Notes: generated by a model not told the origin, from the sequence alone. DNA of 64,000 nt from Rickettsiella endosymbiont of Miltochrista miniata (GCF_964031245.1 NZ_OZ035017.1:775402-839401); one strand, 5' to 3'. Counted from the stretch's first letter, positions 44,283 through 53,845 are shown. Numbers and translations are program-made.

Positions 44283-44407
44283 TCGTCATTGCGAGCGCGT
44301 AAAATATTAATCGTCATTAAATATTCATCGTCATTGCGAGCACCGTAGGTGCGTGGCAATCCATGGATGGTCACGGCCTCACTGACGTTTCGGCCTCGCC
44401 ATGACGG
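44283..44407. repeat. Intergenic hairpin repeat, family A (copy 10, long form)
   Basis: CGTCATTGCGAGCGCG, AATATTAATCGTCATTAAAT, then CGTCATTGCGAGCACCGTAG..GGCAATC and the GGATGGTCACGGCCTCACTG..CGGCCTCGCCATGACGG module also seen at 16,190. It lies in the 350-base gap before 44,548. The rest of that gap is AT-rich with no clear ORF or terminator. Confidence 0.85.
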
Positions 44408-44547
44408 ACTCATTAATTTTTTAGAGATTCCCTTAAGCGAAACCTAAGCTAAGCTGTCTATAATTTAATACACCGTGTGTATCAAAACAAACTTTCAAAC
44501 TCACAGCGGGTATTAAGGATTTCGTTAATAAGAAAAATAATTTTGTC

Positions 44548-46470
44548 ATGCCACTCAACGAATTAATCGAATCATATAATCAATTATTACTCGAAAGAGA
44601 TTTTTCTTCTTATATAAAACATTTATATATATTTGGGGTTCTTCTGGAAAAGGATTTTGTCCAAGCGGTTGAGAAGAATCCAGAAGGAACATTTGCTGAA
44701 GAAACGGATAAAAAGGAAAGATTCTATAAATATATCGCCCATCACATCACAGAATCTTTATCTAATTTTCCTCCTGGGCGGGTGACAAAAGAAAGTTTAT
44801 GCACAAGACTTTGGCATCTACAAAGTTTTTTAACGGCATGGGAAGATCCAGAGTTACATAAACAAGAAGATAAAAAACTATGTCAAGCGATTGAGCATAG
44901 AAGCAATATAGACGAATATTTTCTAGAACTTATATATGCTGGACTTATTGCAGAAGTCGCTAGAACATATCAAGAGGTAAATAATTTTCTGGCAGAAAAA
45001 AAATTATCGGAGTTTGATTTAAAAAAAGGACTAAGAGAGCATCTTGCTGATTGCATTCGTTCCCTAAAAAGCCAAACGCCTGATAATATCGGGCAAATCT
45101 ATGATGAAGCTGCCAAAGCTATTGCATCTTTTACACCTTCAGCTGACAAGTTTTTACATGGATTAGGACTTTTTCTCGGTGTTACTGCAGCATTGGCAGT
45201 CGCAGCCGCTACCGGCGGATTTCTTTTTTTATTACTGAGTGGGGTTGGTGCATCTTTAGCGTTTGCAGCATCGATGAGTGTTTTGATGTTTCTGGCTAAC
45301 TTTGGTGCTAATTTTAGGCTTTTTTCTATCCACAGTACTAAGTTTTTGTGCGCTATGGCTAAAAGTGGTGGAATCACTGAATTTATCGATAAAGAGGGCA
45401 AACGCGCTCAATTACCAATTTCCAGCAAGTGCATACTTTTATTTGGTGCTTTTGTTTCATTTGCCGTTGGCCTAAGTACGGCTTCTTTAACTATCATGTT
45501 TGGTGTCGAGTTAGTGGCTAAACTTTTCCCGATGTTGGCGGTGGGAGCCTTTTCATTTCCAGGCATCGTAATCGGTATTTTAGTATTTGGAATAACAATA
45601 GCATTAAGCTTCGTCATATTTAAGGCATGGGTGCATTTCTTGCAAAGCCCGTTTTTCCTATGGTTGGAAAACGGGTTAAAGCGTATTTTTAATGAAATAA
45701 AAGCCTTGCCTCTTACTCAAATTCCGAACTACATCTTCAAAGGGATACAAGCGCTATTTAAACGTATTTTTGCCTTATCTTTTATTCAGATTCTGAGTTA
45801 TATCTTTAAGGCAGCATTTATAAGTTTTGCTCTATTCGGCCTATTTTTCTTATGTTTTGCTGGGATACCTAGTTTAGTTCCGGCATTAGGCTTAACAGCT
45901 TCTTGGATAACAGGTCTCGCTGCGTTTATCGGTGATCTTCCCTTTACGGTAATCACTATGTGTGCCTTTTGGGACAGTTTGAGCGCTTTCAGTGTAAGCA
46001 TGGTCAATTTTTTTTCTCGGACTGAACAGATGCCACTCGAGACTGAAGATCAGCGGTCTTCTTTACCCAATAATAATCTTTTTATGCGGATAGTTAATGC
46101 GCTCATGTTACTTGTAAATGCGATAGGTCGATCGATTCAAGTTTTCAATGGATCAATCATCTCCGCCATTGCTGCGATAGCCTGCTGTTTTTCTGCTATT
46201 GCGGGCACGTTAATTAAACAGGATAAGCATGAAGAACATATTAGAGATAAAGCGAGCAAAGCCAGTAAGGAATTACTAATCCAGTATGGATATAAAACGG
46301 ATGGAAATGTAAGCGTAGAAACGGTGCCTATTGTGAGCAACAGTCTCAAATATAGTTCTTCTTCTTCTTCTTCTTCTTCTTGCAGATTTTTTCCTGCTGC
46401 AAATAGTCCTTCATCTTCAGCTTCTGAAAGTAAGCTCGGCCATATGACACCACTTAGAAACTCACTGTAG
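44548..46470 (+). CDS. Multi-pass membrane protein, 640 residues, unknown
   Basis: No family recognised. Residues 1-200 are soluble and helical, with no signal peptide. From about 205 to 360 there are four to five hydrophobic segments, rich in Ala, Gly, Leu and Phe. A short internal duplication follows (KRIFNEIKALPLTQIPNYIF, then KRIFALSFIQILSYIFK), and two or three more spans lie between 425 and 570. The C-terminal 70 residues are polar, carrying nine consecutive Ser followed by further Ser-rich sequence. The large soluble head and Ser-rich tail are unlike a transporter. ATG 44548 has no good Shine-Dalgarno. It could be a membrane-inserted effector, but that is inference. Confidence 0.7.
   Translation: MPLNELIESYNQLLLERDFSSYIKHLYIFGVLLEKDFVQAVEKNPEGTFAEETDKKERFYKYIAHHITESLSNFPPGRVTKESLCTRLWHLQSFLTAWEDPELHKQEDKKLCQAIEHRSNIDEYFLELIYAGLIAEVARTYQEVNNFLAEKKLSEFDLKKGLREHLADCIRSLKSQTPDNIGQIYDEAAKAIASFTPSADKFLHGLGLFLGVTAALAVAAATGGFLFLLLSGVGASLAFAASMSVLMFLANFGANFRLFSIHSTKFLCAMAKSGGITEFIDKEGKRAQLPISSKCILLFGAFVSFAVGLSTASLTIMFGVELVAKLFPMLAVGAFSFPGIVIGILVFGITIALSFVIFKAWVHFLQSPFFLWLENGLKRIFNEIKALPLTQIPNYIFKGIQALFKRIFALSFIQILSYIFKAAFISFALFGLFFLCFAGIPSLVPALGLTASWITGLAAFIGDLPFTVITMCAFWDSLSAFSVSMVNFFSRTEQMPLETEDQRSSLPNNNLFMRIVNALMLLVNAIGRSIQVFNGSIISAIAAIACCFSAIAGTLIKQDKHEEHIRDKASKASKELLIQYGYKTDGNVSVETVPIVSNSLKYSSSSSSSSSCRFFPAANSPSSSASESKLGHMTPLRNSL
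46357..46380 (+). repeat. (TCT)8 microsatellite within the 640-residue gene
   Basis: Eight TCT codons follow one AGT codon and encode a nine-serine run near the C-terminus. Slippage would change the number of serines but keep the frame. Confidence 0.95.
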
Positions 46471-46537
46471 ACTCCTCTTCTAGTCAAGCTTATTATAAAG
46501 GACAATAGGTTGAGTTATTCTTTGCAGGAAAATAAGA

Positions 46538-47327
46538 ATGAAAAAAGCGCTGCATCAAGTTCATGATAAATTTTTTAAAAACTCACTGAAAGAAAAAAAG
46601 ATCGCCATTGATTTTTTAAAAGCTTATTTATCTCCAAAAATCTACGAAAAAATTGATATCAATTCCTTACAACTCACCGAAAAAAGTTTTGTTATTCCTG
46701 AGTTGAAAGAGATACACAGCGATATTATTTATAAATGTCTAATTAATGAAAAATCTGCTTACAAATGATTTATATGATTGCTTTGATGATCCCGAATTAG
46801 CCAGGGAATTGGCATTTAAGCCCTTTAAGTTGATCGATTTGACGATATTGTCGGATGAAGAGATTTCCCAACATGGTTTGGCGGCTTTATTGGAAATGTT
46901 GTTCAAGCATCATCGGTCTAAGCAATTTTTATCGATTATGCGAACATTAATTCAAACAAATTTGGTTCAGAATGTTATTAAACAGTTGGATATAGCCTAT
47001 TTAACGGATATGCTAAACTACATCCTTAATACCAGTCAGGATGAGACACGGTCACAAGCAGCTCAACATTTGATACACGAGTTAATACAGGTTTTTCCCC
47101 AAGAAAGAGAGGTTATTATGACATTTGCAGAACAACTAAGGCAAGAAGGTCGGCAAGAAGCCATACAAGAAGGCTCGGTATTCGCACAACAATTAAAGCA
47201 AGAGGGTCGACAAGAGGAAGGGATAATGATTGCTAAAAAAATGCTAGCTAAAGGCTTAGACATCACTTTTATTAAGGAACTTACTAATATTTCTGAGCAA
47301 GCATTGGCTGATTTAGAAAAAGCATAG
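46538..47327 (+). pseudogene. Broken Rpn-family (YhgA-like) nuclease/transposase gene
   Basis: The N-terminal part (46538-46768) reads QVHDKFFKNSLKEKKIAIDF, LKAYLSPKIYEKIDINSLQL and ends HSDIIYKCLINEKSAYK, the start of a Rpn/PD-(D/E)XK recombination-promoting nuclease. The C-terminal part (46746-47327) continues in another frame with DCFDDPELARELAFKPFKLI and DLTILSDEEI, then a Gln/Glu-rich coil with repeated RQEGRQE. The middle of the family (the EHQS-containing catalytic region and following residues, probably 60-80 codons) is missing. A deletion plus frameshift therefore split the gene. The C-terminal 193-codon frame may still be translated. AGGAAAA precedes ATG 46538. Confidence 0.85.
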
Positions 47328-47371
47328 GCGAAGAGTGAATAAATTAAATAGCAGATGAAGGTTAACGCATC

Positions 47372-48391
47372 ATGACAGATGATTTGCAACAGATTATTGA
47401 GCGAGCGGCGCAGTCGATTGCCGAAGCAAAACGTTCATTTGATTTAGAACAATTACGTAGCACGCTATTAGGTAAAAAAAGTGCCTTAAACGACTATCTT
47501 AAAAAATTAGCTCAGGTGCCCGCTGCGGAAAAACCACAATTAGGACAGGCAGTTAATCAAGCTAAACAACAAATTGAAGCCTTGCTGAAAGCGCAAAGTG
47601 AATTGTTAATTAATCAGGAAATCAACGCGCAATTGGCGCGTGAAAAAGTAGATATCACTCTAGCCGGTCGTGGTCAGTCTAATGGTAGTTTGCATCCGGT
47701 GACGCGTACGCGACAGCGTATTGAGCGTTTTTTTACCGGCGCGGGTTTTACTGTGGAGCAGGGTCCTGAAATCGAGGATGATTATTATAATTTTGAGGCC
47801 TTGAATATTCCCAGCAATCATCCGGCGCGTGCTTTACATGATACATTTTATTTTGCGAATGGTTTACTGTTGCGTACGCATACTTCGCCGGCGCAAATAC
47901 GTGCGATGGAAAACGCTAAACCTCCCATAAAAATGATTGCACCGGGTCGTGTGTATCGTTGCGATTCGGATGTCACGCACACACCGATGTTTCATCAAGT
48001 TGAAGGATTGTTAATCGATGAATTGGCTAATTTTTCTGAACTCAAAGGTTTATTAACGCAATTTTTGCAGCAGTTTTTTGAAAAAAACGATCTGGCCATT
48101 CGTTTTCGTGCGGGTTATTTTCCCTTCACTGAACCTTCTGCTGAAGTGGACATCCAATGTGTGATGTGCGAAGGCGCAGGCTGTCGTGTCTGCAGTCAAA
48201 CCGGATGGCTAGAAATATTAGGTTGTGGCATGGTGCATCCGAACGTATTAGAAAAAGTGGGTTTAGCACCAGATAAGTATCAAGGCTATGCGTTTGGTAT
48301 GGGCATCGATCGCTTAGCGTTATTACGTTATCGAATTCCCGATTTGCGTTTGATGTTTGAAAATGATTGTCGTTTTTTAGAGCAATTTTAA
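47372..48391 (+). CDS. pheS: Phenylalanyl-tRNA synthetase alpha subunit
   Basis: 339 residues. N-terminal coiled-coil (about 1-90), class II motif 2 region ([28 protein letters not shown]), and motif 3 [14 protein letters not shown]. Between them is a four-Cys insertion, [12 protein letters not shown], giving C-x2-C-x4-C-x2-C and suggesting a zinc knuckle; E. coli PheS lacks it, some other gammaproteobacteria have it. Active as alpha2beta2 with PheT, which begins two bases after its stop. Confidence 0.97.
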   Translation: MTDDLQQIIERAAQSIAEAKRSFDLEQLRSTLLGKKSALNDYLKKLAQVPAAEKPQLGQAVNQAKQQIEALLKAQSELLINQEINAQLAREKVDITLAGRGQSNGSLHPVTRTRQRIERFFTGAGFTVEQGPEIEDDYYNFEALNIPSNHPARALHDTFYFANGLLLRTHTSPAQIRAMENAKPPIKMIAPGRVYRCDSDVTHTPMFHQVEGLLIDELANFSELKGLLTQFLQQFFEKNDLAIRFRAGYFPFTEPSAEVDIQCVMCEGAGCRVCSQTGWLEILGCGMVHPNVLEKVGLAPDKYQGYAFGMGIDRLALLRYRIPDLRLMFENDCRFLEQF

Positions 48392-48392
48392 T

Positions 48393-50768
48393 ATGAAATT
48401 GAGTGAACAATGGTTACGTGAGTGGGTTAATCCCAACTTGAGCGTTGAGCAATTGGCTGAGCAACTAACCTTAGCTGGCTTAGAAGTGGCTGCGGTGCAT
48501 CCCGTTGCGGGATCGTTTGATAAAGTCATCGTCGGGGTAGTGTTAAGTGCAGCACCGCACCCCGATGCATCGCGTTTACAAGTGTGCGAAGTGAATACCG
48601 GCGCAGATCAAACATTACAGATCGTATGTGGTGCTAAAAATTGTCGAGTGGGTTTAAAAGTAGCCGTCGCACAAGTCGGCGCGCATTTACCGCAGGATGT
48701 ATTGATTAAAGAGGCCAAGCTACGCGGTGTGGTTTCACAGGGTATGTTATGTTCCAGCAGTGAGTTGGGTTTTGCTGAAGCGGCGCAGGATACCGGCATC
48801 CTGGAACTACCCTTTGATGCACCGCTAGGTAAAGATATCCGTGACTATTTACAATTAAACGATCATGTTTTGGATATACATCTAACACCTAACCGTGGCG
48901 ATTGCTTGAGTGTCAAAGGTTTAGCAAGAGATATTGCCGCCATAACGCAACAGACGATGACTCAGCCATTGCTGGCGAAACAGCCGGTAGTGATAGAAGA
49001 TAAAATTAAAATTAACGTCGCCTCTTCTGCCGATTGTCCGCATTATGCGGGGCAAATTATTCGTAACATTAATACGCAAGCCAAAACACCGTTATGGATG
49101 CAAGAACGTTTGCGTCGTAGCGGTGTACGCAGTATTCATCCGGTCGTGGATGTGACGAATTATGTGATGTTAGAATTGGGCCAACCGTTGCATGCTTTCG
49201 ATCTTAAGCAGTTAAAAGAGGTAGTGAACGTCCGTCTCGCGCATCCCAAAGAGCAAGTCACCTTACTAGACGATAAAAACATAGTGTTGGATGCAAACAC
49301 TTTAGTCATCGCGGATGAAAGCCAAGTCCTAGCGATTGCGGGTGTGATGGGAGCGGCGAACTCGGCCGTGACTGCGCAAACTCAGGATGTATTTTTGGAA
49401 AGTGCTCATTTTAATCCAACTCGTCTAGCTGGACGTGCTCGGCACTATGGATTGAATACGGATTCGGCGTATCGTTTTGAACGCGGCGTGGATCCAGCTA
49501 TTACAGTGTCGGCTTTAGAGCGAGCAACACAATTAATGACTGAAATAGTGGGTGGTCAAGCAGGGCCGGTTACACAGGTGCAATCGGCGGCTCAACCTAT
49601 CCCCAGCATAAAATTTCGTCCGGCGCAGGTACAAAAATTGTTAGGTTTTTCTTTAAGCGAAGAAAAAATAGACAGCATTTTTGCACGTTTAGGGATGCAT
49701 GTGCAGCATAAGGATGCACAAGCTTGGCAGGTAACACCACCCACTTGGCGTTTTGATCTTTCATTAGAAGTGGATCTCATCGAAGAATTAGCGCGGATTC
49801 ATGGCTATCAACATATTCCAGTGACATTACCGAATAGTTCTTTAACATTTTTACCACAACCAGAAACTCAACTTTCATTAACTCGACTGCAAGATTTACT
49901 CATCGACCGAGGCTATCGCGAGGCTATCAATTATAGTTTTACCGCGCCTAAACTACAGGAAACGATACTTCCCGATTCAGAGCCTTTAAGTTTGCTGAAT
50001 CCGATATCGAGTGAATTGTCGGTGATGCGCACCAGTTTATGGCCGGGGTTGTTAAATAGCTTGCGCTACAATCAGCAACGACAGCAATTGAATTGTCGTT
50101 TATTTGAAACCGGTATGTGTTTTCATCGCCATAGCGGAAAATTGGAACAGCAAGAATATTTAGCTGTCGTCGCCAGTGGAGATTGTTTACCTGAGCAATG
50201 GGGTGTTGCTGGTACGCCATTAGATTTTTTTACCATTAAATCTGATCTGGAAGCGTTATTGAGTTTAACGGATAAAACCGATATTCAGTTTATGCCAGGC
50301 ACACACCCGGCTTTACATCCTGGCCAATCGAGTAATGTGCAACAGGCGGGCAAGATCATTGGTTATTTTGGTGCTTTACATCCGAAAATTATCACCGAGT
50401 TAGATTTAATGGGTCCTATTTATTGTTTTGAACTAAAAACTTCCGCCATTAGCCAGAGATGCTTACCGCAATTTAAATCTTATTCTAAATTTCCTATGGT
50501 ACGACGGGATATTTCTTTTTGGGTAGATCAAAAATATCCTGCACAAACTATTTTACAGGCAGTGAATCAAGAAAGCGGTGAGTGTCTGCATCGATCCTTT
50601 TTGTTTGACGTGTATTTTGCCGAGCAAGAACCACAAAAACGTAGCTTAGCGTTGGCCTTATGTTGGCAACATTCGACACGTACCTTGGTTGATGCTGAAG
50701 TAGATGAATTAATGCAAAAAGTAATACATTATCTTAAACAGAGTTTTGCTATTCAATTACGGGAATAG
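48393..50768 (+). CDS. pheT: Phenylalanyl-tRNA synthetase beta subunit
   Basis: 791 residues. N-terminal EMAP-like tRNA-binding domain (about 40-150: VGVVLSAAPHPDASRLQVCE), B3/B4 editing domain (about 210-385, DVTNYVMLELGQPLHAFDL), B5 domain (about 400-475), the class II-like core, and the C-terminal ferredoxin-fold anticodon-binding domain (about 698-790, SKFPMVRRDISFWVDQ). It binds tRNAPhe and edits misacylated Tyr-tRNAPhe. ihfA follows by six bases, the standard pheST-ihfA operon. Confidence 0.97.
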   Translation: MKLSEQWLREWVNPNLSVEQLAEQLTLAGLEVAAVHPVAGSFDKVIVGVVLSAAPHPDASRLQVCEVNTGADQTLQIVCGAKNCRVGLKVAVAQVGAHLPQDVLIKEAKLRGVVSQGMLCSSSELGFAEAAQDTGILELPFDAPLGKDIRDYLQLNDHVLDIHLTPNRGDCLSVKGLARDIAAITQQTMTQPLLAKQPVVIEDKIKINVASSADCPHYAGQIIRNINTQAKTPLWMQERLRRSGVRSIHPVVDVTNYVMLELGQPLHAFDLKQLKEVVNVRLAHPKEQVTLLDDKNIVLDANTLVIADESQVLAIAGVMGAANSAVTAQTQDVFLESAHFNPTRLAGRARHYGLNTDSAYRFERGVDPAITVSALERATQLMTEIVGGQAGPVTQVQSAAQPIPSIKFRPAQVQKLLGFSLSEEKIDSIFARLGMHVQHKDAQAWQVTPPTWRFDLSLEVDLIEELARIHGYQHIPVTLPNSSLTFLPQPETQLSLTRLQDLLIDRGYREAINYSFTAPKLQETILPDSEPLSLLNPISSELSVMRTSLWPGLLNSLRYNQQRQQLNCRLFETGMCFHRHSGKLEQQEYLAVVASGDCLPEQWGVAGTPLDFFTIKSDLEALLSLTDKTDIQFMPGTHPALHPGQSSNVQQAGKIIGYFGALHPKIITELDLMGPIYCFELKTSAISQRCLPQFKSYSKFPMVRRDISFWVDQKYPAQTILQAVNQESGECLHRSFLFDVYFAEQEPQKRSLALALCWQHSTRTLVDAEVDELMQKVIHYLKQSFAIQLRE

Positions 50769-50774
50769 AGTATT

Positions 50775-51074
50775 ATGAGTCCAGTGTTAACCAAAGCTGA
50801 TTTGATTAACAGCTTAAGACAACAAGAACCCAGTCTCAGCCGGCCTTTAGCTACACAGCTGGCGGATGCTTTTTTTGAAACGATCGTATTAGCCTTAGAA
50901 AAAGGCGAGCCAGTAAAAATTTCCGGCTTAGGAAGTTTTCGACGGCGTAGAAAAAAGGAACGACCTGGCCGAAATCCGAAAACCGGTGTGACAACCATCG
51001 TCACTTCGCGCAATGTGGTGTTATTTCAAGCCAGCCAGAAATTAAAATCGCAATTGAAGAACCAAAAAAACTAA
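50775..51074 (+). CDS. ihfA: Integration host factor alpha subunit
   Basis: 99 residues of the HU/IHF family: LTKADLINSLRQQ at the N-terminus, GEPVKISGLGSF, and the DNA-binding arm RPGRNPKTGV with the intercalating Pro in RNPKTG. The segment after the arm (VTTIVTSRNVVLFQASQKLK) is shifted from the usual E-x-x-P-I-x-A-R-x-V-V-x-F pattern, an atypical second half of the beta arm. It bends DNA as a heterodimer with IhfB. Position after pheT confirms the assignment over HupB. Confidence 0.93.
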   Translation: MSPVLTKADLINSLRQQEPSLSRPLATQLADAFFETIVLALEKGEPVKISGLGSFRRRRKKERPGRNPKTGVTTIVTSRNVVLFQASQKLKSQLKNQKN

Positions 51075-51084
51075 GTTCTAACTC

Positions 51085-51192
51085 TCGTCATTGCGAGCAC
51101 CGAGAGTATGATCGTCATTGCGAGCACTGAGAGTATGATCGTCATTGCGAGCGCCGAAGGCGCGTGGCAATCTAGTTCGCTCGCCATGACGA
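51085..51192. repeat. Intergenic hairpin repeat, family A (copy 11)
   Basis: Three tandem units: CGTCATTGCGAGCACCGAGA, CGTCATTGCGAGCACTGAGA and CGTCATTGCGAGCGCCGAAG..GGCAATCTAG, then TTCGCTCGCCATGACGA. The first two are 36 bases apart and nearly identical (GAGTATGAT spacer), which shows local duplication of a half unit. It lies between ihfA and tRNAPro. Confidence 0.87.
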
Positions 51193-51255
51193 TCCAACTG
51201 CAGGATTAATTGGTAGTTGCGTGTTTATTATCAGCACATTACAATGTGCGCACTT

Positions 51256-51332
51256 CGGGGCGTAGCGCAGCCTGGTAGCGCACCTGCATGGGGTGTAGGT
51301 GGTCGCTGGTTCAAATCCAGTCGTCCCGACCA
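51256..51332 (+). tRNA. tRNA-Pro (anticodon GGG)
   Basis: CGGGGCG pairs with CGTCCCG (one G-T); anticodon stem CCTGC/GTAGG with loop ATGGGGT, anticodon GGG; T arm TGGTTCAAATCCA; CCA encoded. The G-T or near-mismatch pairs in the anticodon stem are tolerated. Confidence 0.93.
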
Positions 51333-51468
51333 ATCTCGATACTCGCTTCGTTTAATCTTTTACCTGTTCTTGTTAACTATCTAATGTTATTGGCTGTTTA
51401 TCTTTGCTTAGTGTAGGATAAATTAGTCGAATGGAAATTTGTATTTACCTAAAATCAGGAGATAGGCT

Positions 51469-51915
51469 ATGGCAATTTATGAAAATATCTTAGTAGCAAT
51501 AGATTTGCACCCTGCCTGTGATGAAATTATCTTGAAGCGTGCTCACGCTTTAGTCAAAGGCGGGCATGGTAAATTGTCGGTCATTCATGCCGTCGAACAC
51601 ATCAATGCCTACGGTGTTGCACAAGCTTACCCTGCCGTAATTGATTTAGAAGGCGAAATGCTTGCCGAAGCACAAAAACAATTAGCCGATTTGTCGAAAA
51701 AATTTGACATCCCTGCCAAGCATCAATTTGTCGAAGTCGGATCGCCTAAGGTAGTGATACTCGATAAAATGAAACAATTAAAAACGGATTTAATTATCAT
51801 TGGTAGTCATGGTCGACATGGTATTGGCGTATTATTTGGTTCCACCGCCAGTGCAGTGATCCATCACTTATCTTGTGATGCCTTAGTGGTGAAGATTCCT
51901 GAACTAAAAGCCTAA
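51469..51915 (+). CDS. Universal stress protein (UspA family)
   Basis: 148 residues, one Usp domain. ENILVAIDLHP at the N-terminus and, near the C-terminus, the ATP-binding pattern G-x2-G-x9-G-S in IIGSHGRHGIGVLFGSTASA. AGGAGAT lies before ATG 51469. Function in stress survival is general and not specific. It stands alone, with no obvious operon partner. About 135 bases between tRNAPro and this gene show no other feature. Confidence 0.93.
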   Translation: MAIYENILVAIDLHPACDEIILKRAHALVKGGHGKLSVIHAVEHINAYGVAQAYPAVIDLEGEMLAEAQKQLADLSKKFDIPAKHQFVEVGSPKVVILDKMKQLKTDLIIIGSHGRHGIGVLFGSTASAVIHHLSCDALVVKIPELKA

Positions 51916-52174
51916 TAATTTATTCCCTATTAAGCACCACAATAAATTCACTTACGTTTTCTTAGGTTTAGGGTAGTTTTGTTTTAAATTTTCTGTGCTT
52001 TTTTATCTCCATAAATATTTCTGCTGTTTTTTTAAATGATTAAATTTTAATTATAGTTTAATAAACCAACGTCATACTAAAATAAAAAGGCGACGAGTCA
52101 GCAATTGGATAGTGACGCATTGACAAAACTGGATCAACGCTGGCTGTTGATTCTTTGAATACGGATTAAAGCAT

Positions 52175-53845
52175 TTATTTTGCATAATTGTGCTTTTTTT
52201 GTTTTTCTGAATTTTTTTCATTTTCATTTTTTATGGCTTGAGGCGTAGTAAATAAACTTAATCCAGCAAGTCTAGATACAGAGTTTGGCAGGTTAAGGTT
52301 ACCCGTTTCTTTATTGTTTGAGCTTGTGCTTCCTGATGCTTCTCCAAAAGCATTGTCAGCAAAGAAAGCATGCTGCAATCTAGTATGATAATTGGAGGTT
52401 CCCATTTGTGGCGGAGGGACTGGATTGACCTGTTTTTCCGGCTTTTGGCTATTTTTTTCGATGAGTAATTCCTTAGCTTTTTTAGGTATTTGCATATCTT
52501 GGCAAGCATATTCTTTAACACAATAGTTTAATTGCTCGGTATTCGCTGTTTTCAATCCATCAAATTGCTTTTGTTGGCGCATCGCATTTAAAAAAGGCTC
52601 GATGTCTTCATTATTGTAGCAGGGCAGTTTCGCTAATTCGGATAGATCAACTGTCTTAGTTTCAACCATCTCACTGGCGATAGATGCCGCTAATCGGGGA
52701 TAAGCAACGGCAGCTCTTGAATAAGCCACAAGATTGGGCGTGTTGATCAACTCATTTTCTGTTTTTTCTTCAATAGCAAAGTGGGTTATTTTTTCTTCTC
52801 GTGAGCCTAATACGTTTTTAAGAATTACGAGCTGATCAATATGTTCTTCAAAATTTTCATCGCTCATTGTCTTGATATCCGCATAAAGTTGATACATACG
52901 TTTGCTAAGTTTGTTCATTAAAATTGGATCGATATCGACTTTATTATCGCCTTTACCAAAATATTTATCTTTGGGGCCGCAGGCTTGCAGCGACCATCCT
53001 ACTTTGCTTACATGGGTTTTGCCAGGTGTGCCAAAATAACATTTCATTTTTCCGCGCTGATGAGAGTCTAAGCTAGCTGAGTTTGATTTAGTCGCAATAA
53101 AATGGCCTAAATCTCCCTCTTGGCTAGTAATACCAACCAGTCGGTAAGTTACATGACCAGGCTTAGTTTCGTCCGTTTCTCTATTCACGTGCGGATGTTC
53201 TTTTTGTTCTTCCGCCAGAAAGTATTTGGTATTAGCATCAGGTTGGTATTGATTCAACGACTTTATGTTTTCGATGTCTTTTTTTAGCGCTTCTTTATCC
53301 TGGATATCATTAATAAAAATATTGCCTTTCCCTTCATGGCCAACCGCCGATTTTAAGACTATTTTAGCTATCCTTTTAGTGCTGAAGTAATTAAAAATAT
53401 CCTCTGCTAATTTTTCAGTCGCAGTTTTTGATTGCAGAATTCGATATTCGGGCGAGACTTCATCGGGTAAGTACAGTCGTTGATAAACCTTATTATTTAG
53501 TTTATCAATCTCGACTTCAAAAGATCCAGTATGGACATGCTTATAATACTTACCTTGGCTAATTTTGATAAATTCATCGGTTGAAACATTCTCAGAGTTT
53601 TTTATTAATTTGCGATGCGATAGATTATCGGCGTACACTTTGGTTTTGTTTCCCTGTATATCGATAGTCATATTCGCATCAGGAAACGCCTTTGCAAAAG
53701 CATTTTTATAACTCCATTTTGAGCTTCCGCCCAGATTGGAGCTAAGAAGAGGTTGACATTCAAATACAAGGGGTTTGCTATAGTTTCCTGTTTTTCCTTT
53801 CTCAAGACTTGCATCGATAACATAGGCATAACAGTTATCTTTCAT
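52175..53845 (-). CDS. Hypothetical protein, 556 residues, possible ATP-grasp fold
   Basis: TTTAGGAG lies about seven bases before ATG 53845. No family is certain. Residues about 155-245 have an ATP-grasp-like sequence: IAKIVLKSAVGHEGKGNIFI (Lys and glycine loop), then TKYFLAEEQKEH, then HVTYRLVGI, matching the usual order of nucleotide-binding Lys, acidic hinge and Arg strand. Residues 255-310 continue with Gly- and Lys-rich loops (KCYFGTPGKTHVSKVGWSL). From about 450 the chain is Pro/Gln/Asn/Ser-rich, disordered-looking, ending in NEKNSEKQKKHNYAK. No signal peptide. A candidate cytosolic ligase or a secreted modifying enzyme; neither is shown. Confidence 0.7.
   Translation of the reverse strand: MKDNCYAYVIDASLEKGKTGNYSKPLVFECQPLLSSNLGGSSKWSYKNAFAKAFPDANMTIDIQGNKTKVYADNLSHRKLIKNSENVSTDEFIKISQGKYYKHVHTGSFEVEIDKLNNKVYQRLYLPDEVSPEYRILQSKTATEKLAEDIFNYFSTKRIAKIVLKSAVGHEGKGNIFINDIQDKEALKKDIENIKSLNQYQPDANTKYFLAEEQKEHPHVNRETDETKPGHVTYRLVGITSQEGDLGHFIATKSNSASLDSHQRGKMKCYFGTPGKTHVSKVGWSLQACGPKDKYFGKGDNKVDIDPILMNKLSKRMYQLYADIKTMSDENFEEHIDQLVILKNVLGSREEKITHFAIEEKTENELINTPNLVAYSRAAVAYPRLAASIASEMVETKTVDLSELAKLPCYNNEDIEPFLNAMRQQKQFDGLKTANTEQLNYCVKEYACQDMQIPKKAKELLIEKNSQKPEKQVNPVPPPQMGTSNYHTRLQHAFFADNAFGEASGSTSSNNKETGNLNLPNSVSRLAGLSLFTTPQAIKNENEKNSEKQKKHNYAK

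Noticed and set aside
46357..46380. Phase-variable switch by the TCT run
   Set aside because: The unit is three bases, so slippage cannot shift the frame; only the serine count would vary.
47063..47389. Minus-strand Cys-rich frame over the Rpn remnant and pheS start
   Set aside because: Cysteines arise from the antisense of CAA/GAA-rich coil codons; it also covers the pheS start.
51085..51192. Evenly spaced short repeats resembling a CRISPR array
   Set aside because: Only two or three units, spacers nearly identical, and the same core occurs throughout the window as an intergenic element; no cas gene.
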